Positions 13,801-21,421 of a stretch of 64,000 bases of DNA are shown one piece after another. The translations under genes and the position numbers were made by a program. Source of the stretch: Branchiostoma floridae (Eukaryota > Chordata > Leptocardii > Amphioxiformes > Branchiostomatidae); assembly GCF_000003815.2 (NCBI RefSeq), contig NC_049981.1, positions 11,500,028-11,564,027 of the forward strand, given 5' to 3'. Under the pieces are notes generated by a model, which had not been told where the DNA came from, did not search any database, and saw only the letters and a program-made list of their open reading frames with translations. How positions within the stretch are numbered: the stretch's first letter is position 1; every line of letters starts with the position of its first letter.

Positions 13801-15656
13801 GTGTGTGTGTCCATGGAGACGTCACCCCAGCTGTGATTTTGATCAAAGCTAATTTTACTTCTAAAGCTGGTTCTCTGCTTGACAACTTTCTTGATATCTG
13901 ATGGCTCTTGTAAATAGAATTTTATGTTTAGATTAAAGTGTTACAAGTTTGGTTTCAACAAGAAAAATGGCATTATACCGAACCTTTATTTGGTGACTTT
14001 GGTAATGATTAAAGCGTTTGGCTTAGAACCTCGTTCGCTCCTCTAATTAACATGCCACGATGATATGTGCCCATGTGATATATACTTGTTGAATGAGCCA
14101 CTCGGTACATCCATCTAAAGTCAGTCCCATATGTTCAGTCAGAAGTCTTCTTCATATATATCATCATGAAGATGGTGATTCTTTTCACAGGTAAGGACGC
14201 TGTGTAATCAGTTGCGCGTCCTCCCGTCGGAGAACGCTGACTACGTGGCGAAGCGCCTCAGCATCATCAGCAGCATGATTAACCCACACCTGTACTGGAC
14301 CTTCCGGCCCAAGGGTAGAAAGGCTCTGCTCAACTTTGTCAGGTAACAGGGCTTTTTGTTTTTGTAAGACGGTTAAGATACATCAGCAGCATGATTAACC
14401 CACACCTGTACTGGACCTTCCGACCCAAGGCCAGAAAGGCCCTGCTCAACTTTGTCAGGTAACAGGGCTTTTTGTTTTTGTAAGACGGTTAAGATACATC
14501 AGCAGCATGATTAACCCACACCTGTACTGGACCTTCCGACCCAAGGCCAGAAAGGCCCTGCTCAACTTTGTCAGGTAACAGGGTTTTTTGTTGTTGTAAG
14601 ACGGTTAAGATGCATAAACTTTCAGAAATTTGGTAAAATCAGCATTTTTTTGTGTGTTCTTTAATGGTGTGAATAGCTCAATTGATGATTACCAGTATAA
14701 GGTCGTTCAAACTTTCGAGTGCGTGTACGCGGCGACAGGAATTGTGGGCAATATGTCAAAGGTGCAGGCCCCTGATGAACAAAGCACGTCTGGACATTGT
14801 AATGCAAATCGAAACACTGGTCGTGACCATGGTGGGAATTAGAGACGGGTACTGACTCCATCACAATCGATTGATCCATCACGCGATTCTTGAGTTACAT
14901 CCTCCGGACCCGATGCAGTACCCCAAAACTATACTTCCATCTTCATGGAAGTAATTTCTATGACGCGAATGAAGAGCTTCTGTTTGTCAATGAAGGGCTT
15001 ATGTCTTTAATAAGAAATCAGTAGATTTTGGTTTGCTGGCGGCTTTTCTACAGAAGGTACAGGTACTACAGAATGTTTTGATATCGTGTTTTCGAGACAA
15101 GCTATGGTCATAATTTCTGGGTGGTAGATAGCTCTAAGGGCTCAGGATGAACTGTTATAAGTACTAGGTAGGTCTCCCTAGCAGTCTGCTACAGGACTAC
15201 AGTTACATAGTTTGAATCAGAGTGAGTCAAGAAAGGATTCATAAATTTTTATTTGACCTTTCCAACGTTTCCAGATATTCCAGGGTTTGCATTTTGGCTT
15301 TTGTAAAAAGAAATATCAATGACCTATATAATAATTGAAGAATATGAGGTTTCCATTTTATTTGTCGAGAAAACATGTCACTCTCTGCATTTCCTTCCAG
15401 AGAGAAATGTAACTGCCTGTGTACACAGCGGACTGACAGCGCTAACGACGAGGAGCAGTTTCCAGAGGCGGCTACTAGCGTGGTCAGTCAGGGCGGAAAC
15501 TCCATGGCTCTCAAAGAGCTTCTGGCGGATCCCATCAGAGTGAAAGAAATCTCAGACCAACTAGAATACCCGACAAAGATCACTAGATGTCATGGGAACC
15601 AATACAAGATGACGCCGGTGGATAACGACCGTAGTACCCAAGACTCTACGCTATAG
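4611..15656 (+). CDS. Prostanoid-receptor-like GPCR, seven exons (gene span)
   Basis: Seven exons join in frame: 4611-4830, 7974-8082, 8837-8963, 10392-10521, 11396-11601, 14191-14342 and 15401-15656. They make 1200 bases and 399 residues, with GT-AG at every junction and phases 1,2,0,1,0,2. Visible GPCR landmarks: glycosylation site N11; N40 (1.50); D69 (2.50); C97 exactly 24 residues before the DRF motif (121-123), with its likely disulfide partner C174; the TM6 stretch ICTAPILVR (257-266); and NPHLY (295-299) in TM7. R286 sits nine residues before N295, the position of the TM7 Arg that binds the prostanoid carboxylate. The NQL after TM6 resembles EP4. The coding intron at the end of TM6 is typical of vertebrate prostanoid receptors. 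The ECL2 signature (GTWCF) is lost, so the ligand may differ. The tail ends DSTL, a possible class I PDZ ligand. Probably a plasma-membrane or ciliary receptor. Confidence 0.82.
5685..6040 (+). repeat. Dispersed repeat, second copy at 39885-40230
   Basis: About 350 bases are recognisably shared with 39885-40230 in the same orientation. Shared landmarks are CACACCGGGC, ACAACAAGACATGTT and TTTTATGATCGATGGTTTGT. There is no coding frame. It is a mobile or repeated non-coding family of unknown type. Confidence 0.7.
6328..6745 (+). mobile_element. 3' remnant of a non-LTR retrotransposon
   Basis: The frame from 6328 reads RTPLEQRICQFCNLNKVEDA and then SHLLLDC. This is the CxxC...H...C knuckle found at the C-terminus of many non-LTR reverse transcriptases. 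A stop follows at once. The segment ends near GCATGGATGTGCAATAAAGG at ~6711-6730, a polyadenylation-like 3' end. RT catalytic motifs are absent, so this is a dead 5'-truncated copy in intron 1. Confidence 0.6.
6936..7391. mobile_element. MITE with ~110-bp inverted ends built from short repeats
   Basis: Two blocks, ~6950-7058 and ~7262-7377, are inverted copies. Each is made of repeats of GGACACTTCGGCCCCAAGCC or close variants. The ~200-base core is A/T-rich and non-coding. The element is bracketed by a 10-bp direct repeat, AAATTAAGCG, at 6936-6945 and 7382-7391, a likely target-site duplication. Length 9-10 would fit a Mutator-like family and 8 would fit hAT; the family is not certain. Confidence 0.75.
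7690..7790 (+). mobile_element. Retroelement 3' end fragment
   Basis: The stretch ends in TTGTACCATGTACAATTGTCG followed by an AATAAA signal. A close relative of this ending lies at 34407-34441 (CTTGTACAATTGTTGTTCAA, then TAAAG). A shared non-LTR 3' tail is the simplest reading. No protein part is seen. Confidence 0.35.
7974..8082 (+). CDS. Receptor exon 2: end of TM2, ECL1, start of TM3
   Basis: Codes residues 74-109 with split codons at both ends. It contains FSFPLVTAAYFRG (end of TM2 and loop), C89, and C97, the conserved TM3 cysteine. The acceptor is CATCAG and the donor AG|GTTAGT. Joining to exon 3 makes Ser110 from AG+C. Confidence 0.75.
8837..8963 (+). CDS. Receptor exon 3: TM3 with DRF motif, ICL2, TM4
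   Basis: Codes residues 110-152. SSQFAVVLIAADRF holds the D/E-R-Y-type motif as DRF (121-123). A basic second intracellular loop and the start of TM4 (AVCSLVAITVF) follow. Acceptor GCGCAG, donor TCG|GTGAGT, phase 0. Confidence 0.8.
9140..9583 (+). other. Unassigned 147-codon open frame in receptor intron 3
   Basis: A 147-codon frame is open inside intron 3, and overlapping frames of 60-108 codons are open on both strands over 9177-9503. That points to GC-rich, stop-poor composition rather than one protein. No domain, signal peptide or membrane segment is recognised. It could be the remnant of an inserted element. Confidence 0.2.
10392..10521 (+). CDS. Receptor exon 4: end of TM4, ECL2, start of TM5
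   Basis: Codes residues 153-195 plus one base. AVFAVLPLVDVV completes TM4. C174 in VVCTFDW is the likely partner of C97. GRFYIYWSIVQ enters TM5. Prostanoid receptors normally have GTWCF around this cysteine; here it is CTFDW, a real divergence. Acceptor CCACAG, donor G|GTGCGT. Confidence 0.75.
11122..11294. mobile_element. MITE with ~45-bp terminal inverted repeats, TA-flanked
   Basis: The ends are near-perfect inverted copies: TAATCTCCAAGCAGAT at the left and ATCTGCTTGGAGATTA at the right. Homology runs inward about 45 bases to the CATAAGATAGTA core. The TA at each end suits the TA target preference of Tc1/mariner-like or PIF-like families. It is 173 bases long, non-coding, and lies in receptor intron 4. 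Single ends with CCAAGCAGAT or its complement recur near 27067 and 61848. Confidence 0.75.
11396..11601 (+). CDS. Receptor exon 5: TM5, ICL3, TM6
   Basis: Codes residues 196-264. FVLIGILLVMNVFVMVEVRR is TM5. A short charged third loop is rich in R, E, K and G. EFTLLVIMVSIVFVICTAPIL is TM6. The intron after TM6 matches the conserved coding intron of vertebrate prostanoid receptor genes. Acceptor TTTCAG, donor TTG|GTAAGG, phase 0. Confidence 0.8.
11735..11880. repeat. Dispersed CGCGAA-rich repeat, relative at 22390-22560
   Basis: Phrases such as TACCGCGAA, AAAACCACC and AAATCCCCGCGAACTT occur here and again at 22390-22560. Internal inverted phrases (CGCGGT and ACCGCG) suggest a palindromic non-autonomous element. 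It lies in receptor intron 5. Confidence 0.6.
12204..14010 (+). repeat. Local segmental repeat, three diverged copies
   Basis: Units start near 12204, 13045 (partial) and 13586. They share ordered blocks: CATCTTTTTAATCTAAAAGT, CACACGCTCAGCTGTCAAAA, CGTTTCATGAA and ATGGTTCTC. The copies differ by many substitutions and indels, so the duplications are old. A 136-codon frame at 12297-12707 falls inside the first copy and is not conserved in the others, so I do not call it a gene. All copies lie in receptor intron 5. Confidence 0.7.
13308..13380 (+). repeat. tRNA-like segment inside the segmental repeat
   Basis: TGGCGTAATGGTTAAAGTG matches a pol III A box, and GGTTCTGCTCC about 45 bases later is a degenerate B box. 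A shorter decayed version is in the third unit near 13990. This points to an old tRNA-derived SINE duplicated with the unit. Confidence 0.4.
14191..14342 (+). CDS. Receptor exon 6: ECL3, TM7, start of tail
   Basis: Codes residues 265-314 plus two bases. VRTLCNQLRVLPSENADYV is the outer end of TM6 and loop 3. KRLSIISSMINPHLYW is TM7, with R286 at the prostanoid carboxylate position and NPHLY as NPxxY. FRPKGRKALLNFV is helix 8. Acceptor TTCACAG, donor AG|GTAACA. The 3' half is part of a three-copy tandem repeat. Confidence 0.8.
14265..14612 (+). repeat. 116-bp tandem triplication of the TM7 exon end
   Basis: Units start at 14265, 14381 and 14497, exactly 116 bases apart. Each holds the last ~74 bases of exon 6, its donor (14343, 14459, 14575) and ~40 bases of intron. 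Copies 2 and 3 are almost identical; copy 1 differs at a few sites, one of them Gly to Ala in RPK(G/A)RK. In copies 2 and 3 the bases after CATCAG, 14387-14458 and 14503-14574, are each 72 bases with phase 2 at both ends, so they would be in frame if spliced. Confidence 0.9.
14613..15400 (+). other. Remainder of receptor intron 6
   Basis: Nothing coding is supported. Open frames at 14630-14842 (+) and 14661-14882 (-) overlap each other on opposite strands and match nothing. The intron ends with a clear pyrimidine-rich acceptor (TTTCCTTCCAG). Confidence 0.5.
15401..15656 (+). CDS. Receptor exon 7: cytoplasmic tail and stop
   Basis: Codes residues 315-399. It starts R-EKCNCLC; the cysteines just after helix 8 are plausible palmitoylation sites. 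The tail is hydrophilic with many Ser/Thr and Asp/Glu, suited to arrestin or kinase control. It ends with DSTL, fitting a class I PDZ ligand (S-x-L). Stop TAG. Confidence 0.75.
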
Positions 15657-15902
15657 GGCTCGACGAAAGCTTTCTAAGAAAAAAAATGTCGAGTCATGGG
15701 ATAGATGGGAATGTGCCTTAGATGCACATAGCTGTTGTAATAATAAGTTTATTGCAAATTCTTGCCCAAGGGCTAATTGTAAGTGAGAAAAGGAAATGAC
15801 AGACAAATTATATAAGAAAAAAAATTAAAAGAAAACTTAATAAGGAAAGAATGGACAGATACGTGAAGTTCTGTCACCATGCCTGCCATATGGAGATTTC
15901 AG

Positions 15903-16215
15903 CCTTAACATCGCCCCAAAGGAATCTCTTCCTCCAGGAGCAGAGGAAGCATGGCCAACCTGGTCATGTCTCAACCGCCTCAGAACAGGCACAGGAAGAT
16001 GCAAGACCCTCGTGGCGAAGTGGGGTCTTAGCCCAGATGGACAGACTGCTTGTGACTGCGGACAGGAGCAGACTATGAAACATCTTCTTGTCTGTCCCCT
16101 ACTGTCCGAACCATGCACCAAAGAAGATTTGGAAGCTTTGACCCCCAGAGGAAGGGAGTGTGTGGAGTACTGGAGCAGAAAAGTATAGTAATGACACGAA
16201 GAAGAAGAAGAAGTC
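15903..16215 (+). mobile_element. Non-LTR retrotransposon C-terminal fragment
   Basis: One plus frame reads WGLSPDGQTACDCGQEQTMK and then HLLVCPLL, the CxC...H...C tail motif of many non-LTR reverse transcriptases. It ends with ECVEYW and a stop. A short GAA-type tail (16197-16213) follows, as in elements with simple-repeat tails. Upstream RT motifs are lacking. It sits about 250 bases past the receptor stop, possibly within its 3' UTR. Confidence 0.65.
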
Positions 16216-16634
16216 ATTAGAATGAAACCATATAAACTGTTGATGATTTCTTTGCATAGATATGAGCAATCAGTTTTGAGAAATTTTCTAATAATAATAT
16301 ATTCCATAATACAATAGTTTTTGAAAGTACTAGTGTTAATCTATTTGACACATTTTCAGAAGTACTCTAGTGTATGTACATGTGTATTACAGCCTAACGG
16401 GTGCAGATGCGGGGTAGGGCCACCCTTGCATTTGGAGTTGCGCAGCAGAGTACTAGTATGCCGTGCATATCTTCGAAGTAATGTTGGACGTATCTTTAGA
16501 TTTCTTCCTGTTAGAATTTTGAAATGTCCAGTTTTCTACCAGAAAGAACAAGATGTGTCTACTTTTATAATCTGGCCAAAATTTGTCACGTTTTAACCAG
16601 TGTAATTTGCCCGTAATAAAATACTCATTGGCTG

Positions 16635-16668
16635 GGATGAGCCCAGCTGGGATGAGCTGGGCTCATCC
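16635..16668. repeat. Perfect 13-bp stem hairpin
   Basis: GGATGAGCCCAGC pairs fully with GCTGGGCTCATCC across an eight-base loop. It is a short palindrome of unknown function, and could equally be a chance product of a GATGAGC repeat. Confidence 0.7.
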
Positions 16669-17629
16669 ATTAGGGCAGGGGGTGAAACCCTGGTGTCATT
16701 GCAATCTTCTCTCTGTTCTGTGGCTCCTGATATTTTCCCCTAAAATCGGACAATTCCACTTGCACTGTGCCTTTTGATGGCATTTGACATAACTATAACG
16801 TTTGACTGCCATACTCTGCAAACTCATGGAATATTTTTACACCGAACTCCCTGAACACTGTGGAGAGAAAATGGCGGACGGCCGCTAGCTGGTCGGATGT
16901 AACTATTTTGATGACGTAGATAGTATGACGTAGGTTGTTCCTGTGTACTTTAATGGCTGATTTTGGACGCACTTTACTATCAAACCAAAGTATATGTAGC
17001 ACGTTACGGTTGAGCAGGGAGCAGTCGTTCAAGTATCTCTGTTTATTTCTTCGTATTCGTTGACATTTTTTGTTCATGTACATATCACGATTGCGCAACA
17101 CCAAGGAGATAAGTCTAGTCATTTTCATACTGCAGAATGTAACATCGAAGGAATGTTTTGTAATATTTTGTGGAGCCAACGTTTGACTGTCTAGTTTATG
17201 TTTTACTATGTTGAAGTATTTGTCTCAATAATGAGTATGTTATGTTGACTTATAGATATAAAATATATTGGATTTTTCATATAGTCTATCACTGATTTGA
17301 GTCATTGGAAAAACAAACGTCGTTATTTTTCCTTGTTCTTTAGTATGTACGAGTAACTTAATAGTATGGTTATTATTGATGATATTGTGATTAACGTTAG
17401 TCATTGTTATTATGTCGAATTGTTGCTTTGTTAAACAAAAGGAAGAATCTTCACATAATGTATCGTGTTGCTGAGAACTCTACAGTACAGTACTGAATAT
17501 ATAGAAGAATATTGGCATGTGAAAGTTATATCAGTCTATTTCTGCATTTTTTTTTTTTTAATTTATAGTGATGATTCGCAGAATGAGGAATGATTAAACG
17601 TGTACATAGAAGATTGTTTGAATAAATTA

Positions 17630-17730
17630 ATAAAAGAATGAAGAATGAATTAATGAATGAATGAACGAACGAACGAATGAACGAAATGGTGAATGAATGA
17701 ATGAAAAAAATGAATTAGTGAATGTTTGGG
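17630..17730 (+). repeat. GAAT/GAAC simple repeat
   Basis: A run of GAAT, GAAC and interrupted variants. It is a decayed tetranucleotide microsatellite. Confidence 0.85.
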
Positions 17731-17923
17731 ATTGTAGATATCAATTCAGATCTCACTCGTGGTGAAAATGTTTTGGGCACCCCTCTCTCCGGGTCCTTGT
17801 TGGTATGTCCCTGATATTGAGAGTTGAGTCATCAGTCATGTAGCCATGTTTTCACGACAGGTACATTCGATCCGCCCGGGCTGTTTATTTCTCCAGGGTG
17901 ACCACGTGTAACCCAAATCACCC

Positions 17924-17938
17924 GTTGCCACTGGCAAA
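17924..17938 (+). promoter_or_regulatory. RFX X-box-like site upstream of the Tctex gene
   Basis: GTTGCC-ACT-GGCAAA matches GTNRCC-N(0-3)-RGYAAC except for the last base. It is about 410 bases upstream of the start codon. X-boxes mark many ciliary genes, and Tctex-type light chains serve ciliary and cytoplasmic dyneins, so the site fits the product. Binding is inferred. Confidence 0.5.
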
Positions 17939-18000
17939 GTTTACTGTACTCCCCTCCAAAAGGTCTTGCTTACAATAAATACACAGTTTGGAAAGGTACA

Positions 18001-18333
18001 ATGGCGGCCATGCCCTATCAATTACCAAGTGCTTTTGTAAGATATTGGTCGCATGCAACACCGGAGTTGCCTCGGACTGAGGCCGACAGAAATATAAGGA
18101 GACAGGTGTCATTGTTTGGAGTGGACGATCTAAGTCAGAGCGGGGTAGAAACAACAGTAGCAGTTGCGTTGTGTACTGTGAGGGGTGGGAGAGAATTTAC
18201 GGTCCCTAACAGAACAGGTTTGCTGAAAACACAGATCACCGTTATCTGTCAGCAGCCGCAGAGGATCAAGAGTGATCAGAAGATAAAGACCCCACCGGCC
18301 GGTTTTCTTTGTTCTCCGAGATCGGACGGATAA
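18001..18333 (+). other. 110-codon open frame just upstream, same frame as the Tctex ORF
   Basis: An ATG-led frame runs to a TAA at 18331-18333. That is in frame with, and 21 bases before, the Tctex start at 18352. It has no recognised domain. It could be an upstream ORF, 5' UTR sequence, or partly an intron: a good donor GTAAGATATT is at 18037 and CAG acceptors lie near 18250-18260. Read-through would add 117 residues, but nothing supports that. Confidence 0.3.
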
Positions 18334-18351
18334 GTCACAGGCTTCCCGACA

Positions 18352-18960
18352 ATGTCCGTTGCTAAGGGAGGCAAGAAGCGGGTTACCCGGATTGCCGTGC
18401 CGTCAGGTGCCGACTCCGACGGGTACTCTAGCGGGGGCGAGGGCACTCCGAAGCCAGGGCGCCGCAAGAAGTTCCTCCAAGTTCCCGACGGCGCAACTCC
18501 CTCCCTCCGGGGCGGCTACGACCCAGGAAGCATGGACGAAGTCATGTCAACAGTCGGCGGGAGCGAGCACTCCTTCGCACTCCACGGCTCAAATCGGAAG
18601 GTACAGTACGAGAACACTTACAAGATGGAACCTGACTTTAAGTTTCAGTCCCACCTTATCGAAGGACCTGCTAGGGATATTCTTGAGACACATCTCAAGG
18701 ATCAGCCCTACGATGCCGCGACGTGCCGAACGCAGGCGCAAGACCTGGCGGGAAAGATCATGGACGCGACGAAAAACCTGAACATCAAACGTTACAAACT
18801 GGTGACCATCGTCAGCATAGGGAGCTTAAAGGAGCGGCCCGGCATGCACTTCGGGAGCAGGTGTCTGTGGAACGACAAGACAGACTCCTTCACAACGGTC
18901 AAGTACACCAACGGATCTCTGTTCGCTGTTGCTATGATCTACGGACTGTATTTTGAGTAG
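18352..18960 (+). CDS. Tctex1-domain dynein light chain (DYNLT5/4-like)
   Basis: A single-exon CDS of 202 residues. Residues 1-80 are basic and Ser/Gly-rich, likely disordered. Residues ~86-202 are the Tctex1 domain: ENTYKMEP, two helices, RYKLVTIVSIGS (147-158), GSRCLWN (168-174), then NGSLFAVAMIYGLYFE. This matches the C-terminal half of TCTEX1D1/DYNLT5 and TCTEX1D4/DYNLT4. Members dimerise and bind dynein intermediate chains or cargo, many in cilia. The start has A at -3 and an in-frame TAA 21 bases upstream. The length is near the usual 180-220. The exact paralogue is uncertain. Confidence 0.88.
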   Translation: MSVAKGGKKRVTRIAVPSGADSDGYSSGGEGTPKPGRRKKFLQVPDGATPSLRGGYDPGSMDEVMSTVGGSEHSFALHGSNRKVQYENTYKMEPDFKFQSHLIEGPARDILETHLKDQPYDAATCRTQAQDLAGKIMDATKNLNIKRYKLVTIVSIGSLKERPGMHFGSRCLWNDKTDSFTTVKYTNGSLFAVAMIYGLYFE

Positions 18961-20129
18961 AGCAAAGGACAACACCTACACAACCGTCCGTCAGAAACCG
19001 TTAGCAGAACTGGGTTGACAGTACGCAAACTGTGTTGACATTTCCAGTCCGATATTCACAACGATACGTGTCTTGAACTGACATCCCTTCTATAGTTATT
19101 TTGGGGTCGATTTTTGTTGGATTCGTGTTGGAAAGTTACGTCTTCGTGTATCTACAGAACTTGCTCCGTGAAGGTATTGTGAGAATATTGATAGAAACCG
19201 TCTGATATTTGCGTTAGAAATGTAGATAAGTCAATAGAATCATGGCAAATGAATTGTAAATTAGACATGTAAAGTTTACCCTTCAATCATGCTGCATTTT
19301 AAGTGTTTCTACCCTAATGCTGTATAGCTATAGCAAGTAACTGTATAAAATGAATGGAGTCTATGGAAGAAACGAGTCGAAAATACGTTGCTGTAGGTTG
19401 AAAGGGTGTTTTTTGTTGCCGGTAGTTCAAACAACACAGGTCTGACCTCAGGTAGACTCGTGTTACTGCGACACAAATATTTGTACCGCTAAACCACACA
19501 ATCAAATTAAACAGCCCCACTATTTGCTTCGCCTACTTGTGCTAAGAACAATTTACTCGTAGCGGAATGACGTTTTTACATAGTTTGGAGAGGGATATTA
19601 TTCTTTGTAATGCCACTTTAATAAGTGTCAAGATGCTGTGGATTAAATGGCTAGGATACGAGTACCAAAGTTGGGCATTTTGTACTCTTCAGAGGTTCGG
19701 ATCCGGCTGTTTTTGGATGTGTTTCTGAAGAACCGTCTCTGAACTTTAAGTCAAGCTTTCTTATTTTCGTGTTTCCTCCATGGCTTTTGGTCTGCGGACA
19801 TAAAGAAAACGGGACAAATAGAATTCCCGAGTCTACACGCATCAAGAAACAGCCGGAGCCAAACCTCTGCTTGAAGATCAGCACTCTGTACAATCGCTGG
19901 ATCGTTTAACGTTGTACATGTGAACTGTAACGTTGTTTACAAAGCGTGGGGCTAAAAAGGCAGTCTTGAATACACGACTGTGCGGTGGGCACACTCTGAC
20001 TACATTAGTCATTCGGTCAGGCGATTATTCATTTGTTTGCTTACTGTTTCAATGTTGATATGAATGGCTGCAGATACGTGTTCAAAGATCCATATCAATG
20101 TATGTACTAGTGGTATAAGTTTGAATAAA
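18961..20129 (+). other. Probable 3' UTR and downstream region of the Tctex gene
   Basis: No further coding sequence is seen. The first clear polyadenylation signal, AATAAA, is at 20124-20129, about 1.17 kb past the stop, followed by a T-rich stretch. The UTR could end earlier at a variant signal. Confidence 0.35.
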
Positions 20130-20714
20130 TGTTGCAGTTACTTTGTCCTGAGATACGTGTCGTTTTATACACCTTAGTAACCCTACACCGTACACCTGCG
20201 TTACAACTGGCCTCGGAAACAATTTAATCTAGTTCAGAAAAATACCGACAACGCTTAACGTAATGCACGCCTAAACAAACATCCAAGCTCTTTCATTGTC
20301 CGCAAAGTGGGGTAATTTTTTTGACAAATTATGGTACGGAACTGGTCGTGTTGACCATTGGCTTAATGGAGTTAATAGGAAGGGAGGCTGTGATTGACAG
20401 CTCAGTCAGGCGTGTTTGGTCGATGTAACTTGAGAGAGTGGAGGTTCAGCAAATGTATTCTCACCACGTTACCTTTTGTGACACACAGAAACAAGGAGGC
20501 GACATTTTATGAATGGAACGCAGATGTTATCGTTTAGATAGTGGCAGAGTTTAACAGCGTGGGGATTATTTCAGGTCGTTGAGACCAATATAGAAATATG
20601 GTCCAGTCCGTTGGTTGAATTACGATCTTATCACTAAGTGGGAAAATCATGTGTATGTCAGTTATTTTCCCACAGGACATGAAAAAGTAGGCATGCTGTA
20701 AAACCACATACTGT

Positions 20715-20715
<1 letters not shown>

Positions 20716-20777
<62 letters not shown>

Positions 20778-20876
20778 ACAGACAGACACACACACACACA
20801 CACAGACACACACACAGACAGATAGACACACACAGACACACACACACACACACACACAGACAGACACACACACACA
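20716..20876. repeat. CA/CAGA microsatellite
   Basis: About 160 bases of CACACA with CAGA interruptions. Its minus-strand frames look like cysteine/valine-rich proteins but are artefacts of the repeat. Confidence 0.98.
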
Positions 20877-20884
20877 TATGCATA

Positions 20885-21367
20885 CACTACCAAAAATGCT
20901 TTTTCTTGTTTATCTTGTTTTGCTTCCTCACAGAAAATTTTTCTTCCAGGAAGAAAATTATTCTGTCTCTAAGAAATCTTAGAAAAATGTGCTTGTCCAT
21001 GGGGCAAGCAAATTTTTGCTTGTCAAGTTTTTGAGAAAATTTGAGATTTGTTTTCTTGTATTTCTTAAAATGCCTCTTCTTGTTTATCTTGTTTTGCTTC
21101 CTCACAGAAAATTTATATTCCAGGAAGAAAAAAATTCTTGCATTTCTTAAGAGTTGAATCTGGTAAGAAAATAACAAGAATTTGTAGAATTTTTTTCTTG
21201 CATCATAAGAAAATTTAAGAAGATTTTGCTTATATGTCTAAAAAAAAATTGTGGTTTCTCGTTTTGCTTGAATTTTATTCTCAATTTTCTTCATGCAATA
21301 ATATTTTTCTTCATATAAGAATTGTCCATGGGGTAAGCAAAATAAGAAAAAATCATTTTTGGTAGTG
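20885..21367. mobile_element. MITE with CACTACC ends
   Basis: Ends are inverted: CACTACCAAAAATG at 20885 and CATTTTTGGTAGTG ending at 21367. The interior is T-rich on one strand and contains an internal repeat (CTTGTTTATCTTGTTTTGC at ~20905 and ~21080) and inverted GGCAAGCAAA-type phrases. A CACTA start suggests an EnSpm/CACTA-type non-autonomous element. Microsatellites on both sides hide any target duplication. Confidence 0.65.
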
Positions 21368-21368
21368 T

Positions 21369-21421
21369 ACATACATACATACATACATACATACATACAT
21401 ACATACATACATACATACATG
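21369..21421. repeat. CATA microsatellite
   Basis: About 13 tandem CATA units directly after the CACTACC element, possibly seeded by its TACAT end. Confidence 0.97.

Larger units (their letters stand above)
16216..17900. other. Intergenic stretch between receptor and Tctex gene
   Basis: No gene is seen. It contains a perfect 13-bp hairpin (16635-16668) and a GAAT-type simple repeat (~17630-17730). AATAAA-type signals near 16614 and 17621 could serve receptor transcripts. A minus frame at 16793-17179 (128 codons) is unrecognised. Confidence 0.5.

Noticed and set aside
15837..16307. 156-codon minus ORF
   Set aside because: Antisense to the non-LTR C-terminal fragment, whose plus frame carries the recognisable C..H..C motif.
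20658..20883. Cysteine/valine-rich minus-strand ORFs
   Set aside because: They are translations of the CA microsatellite.
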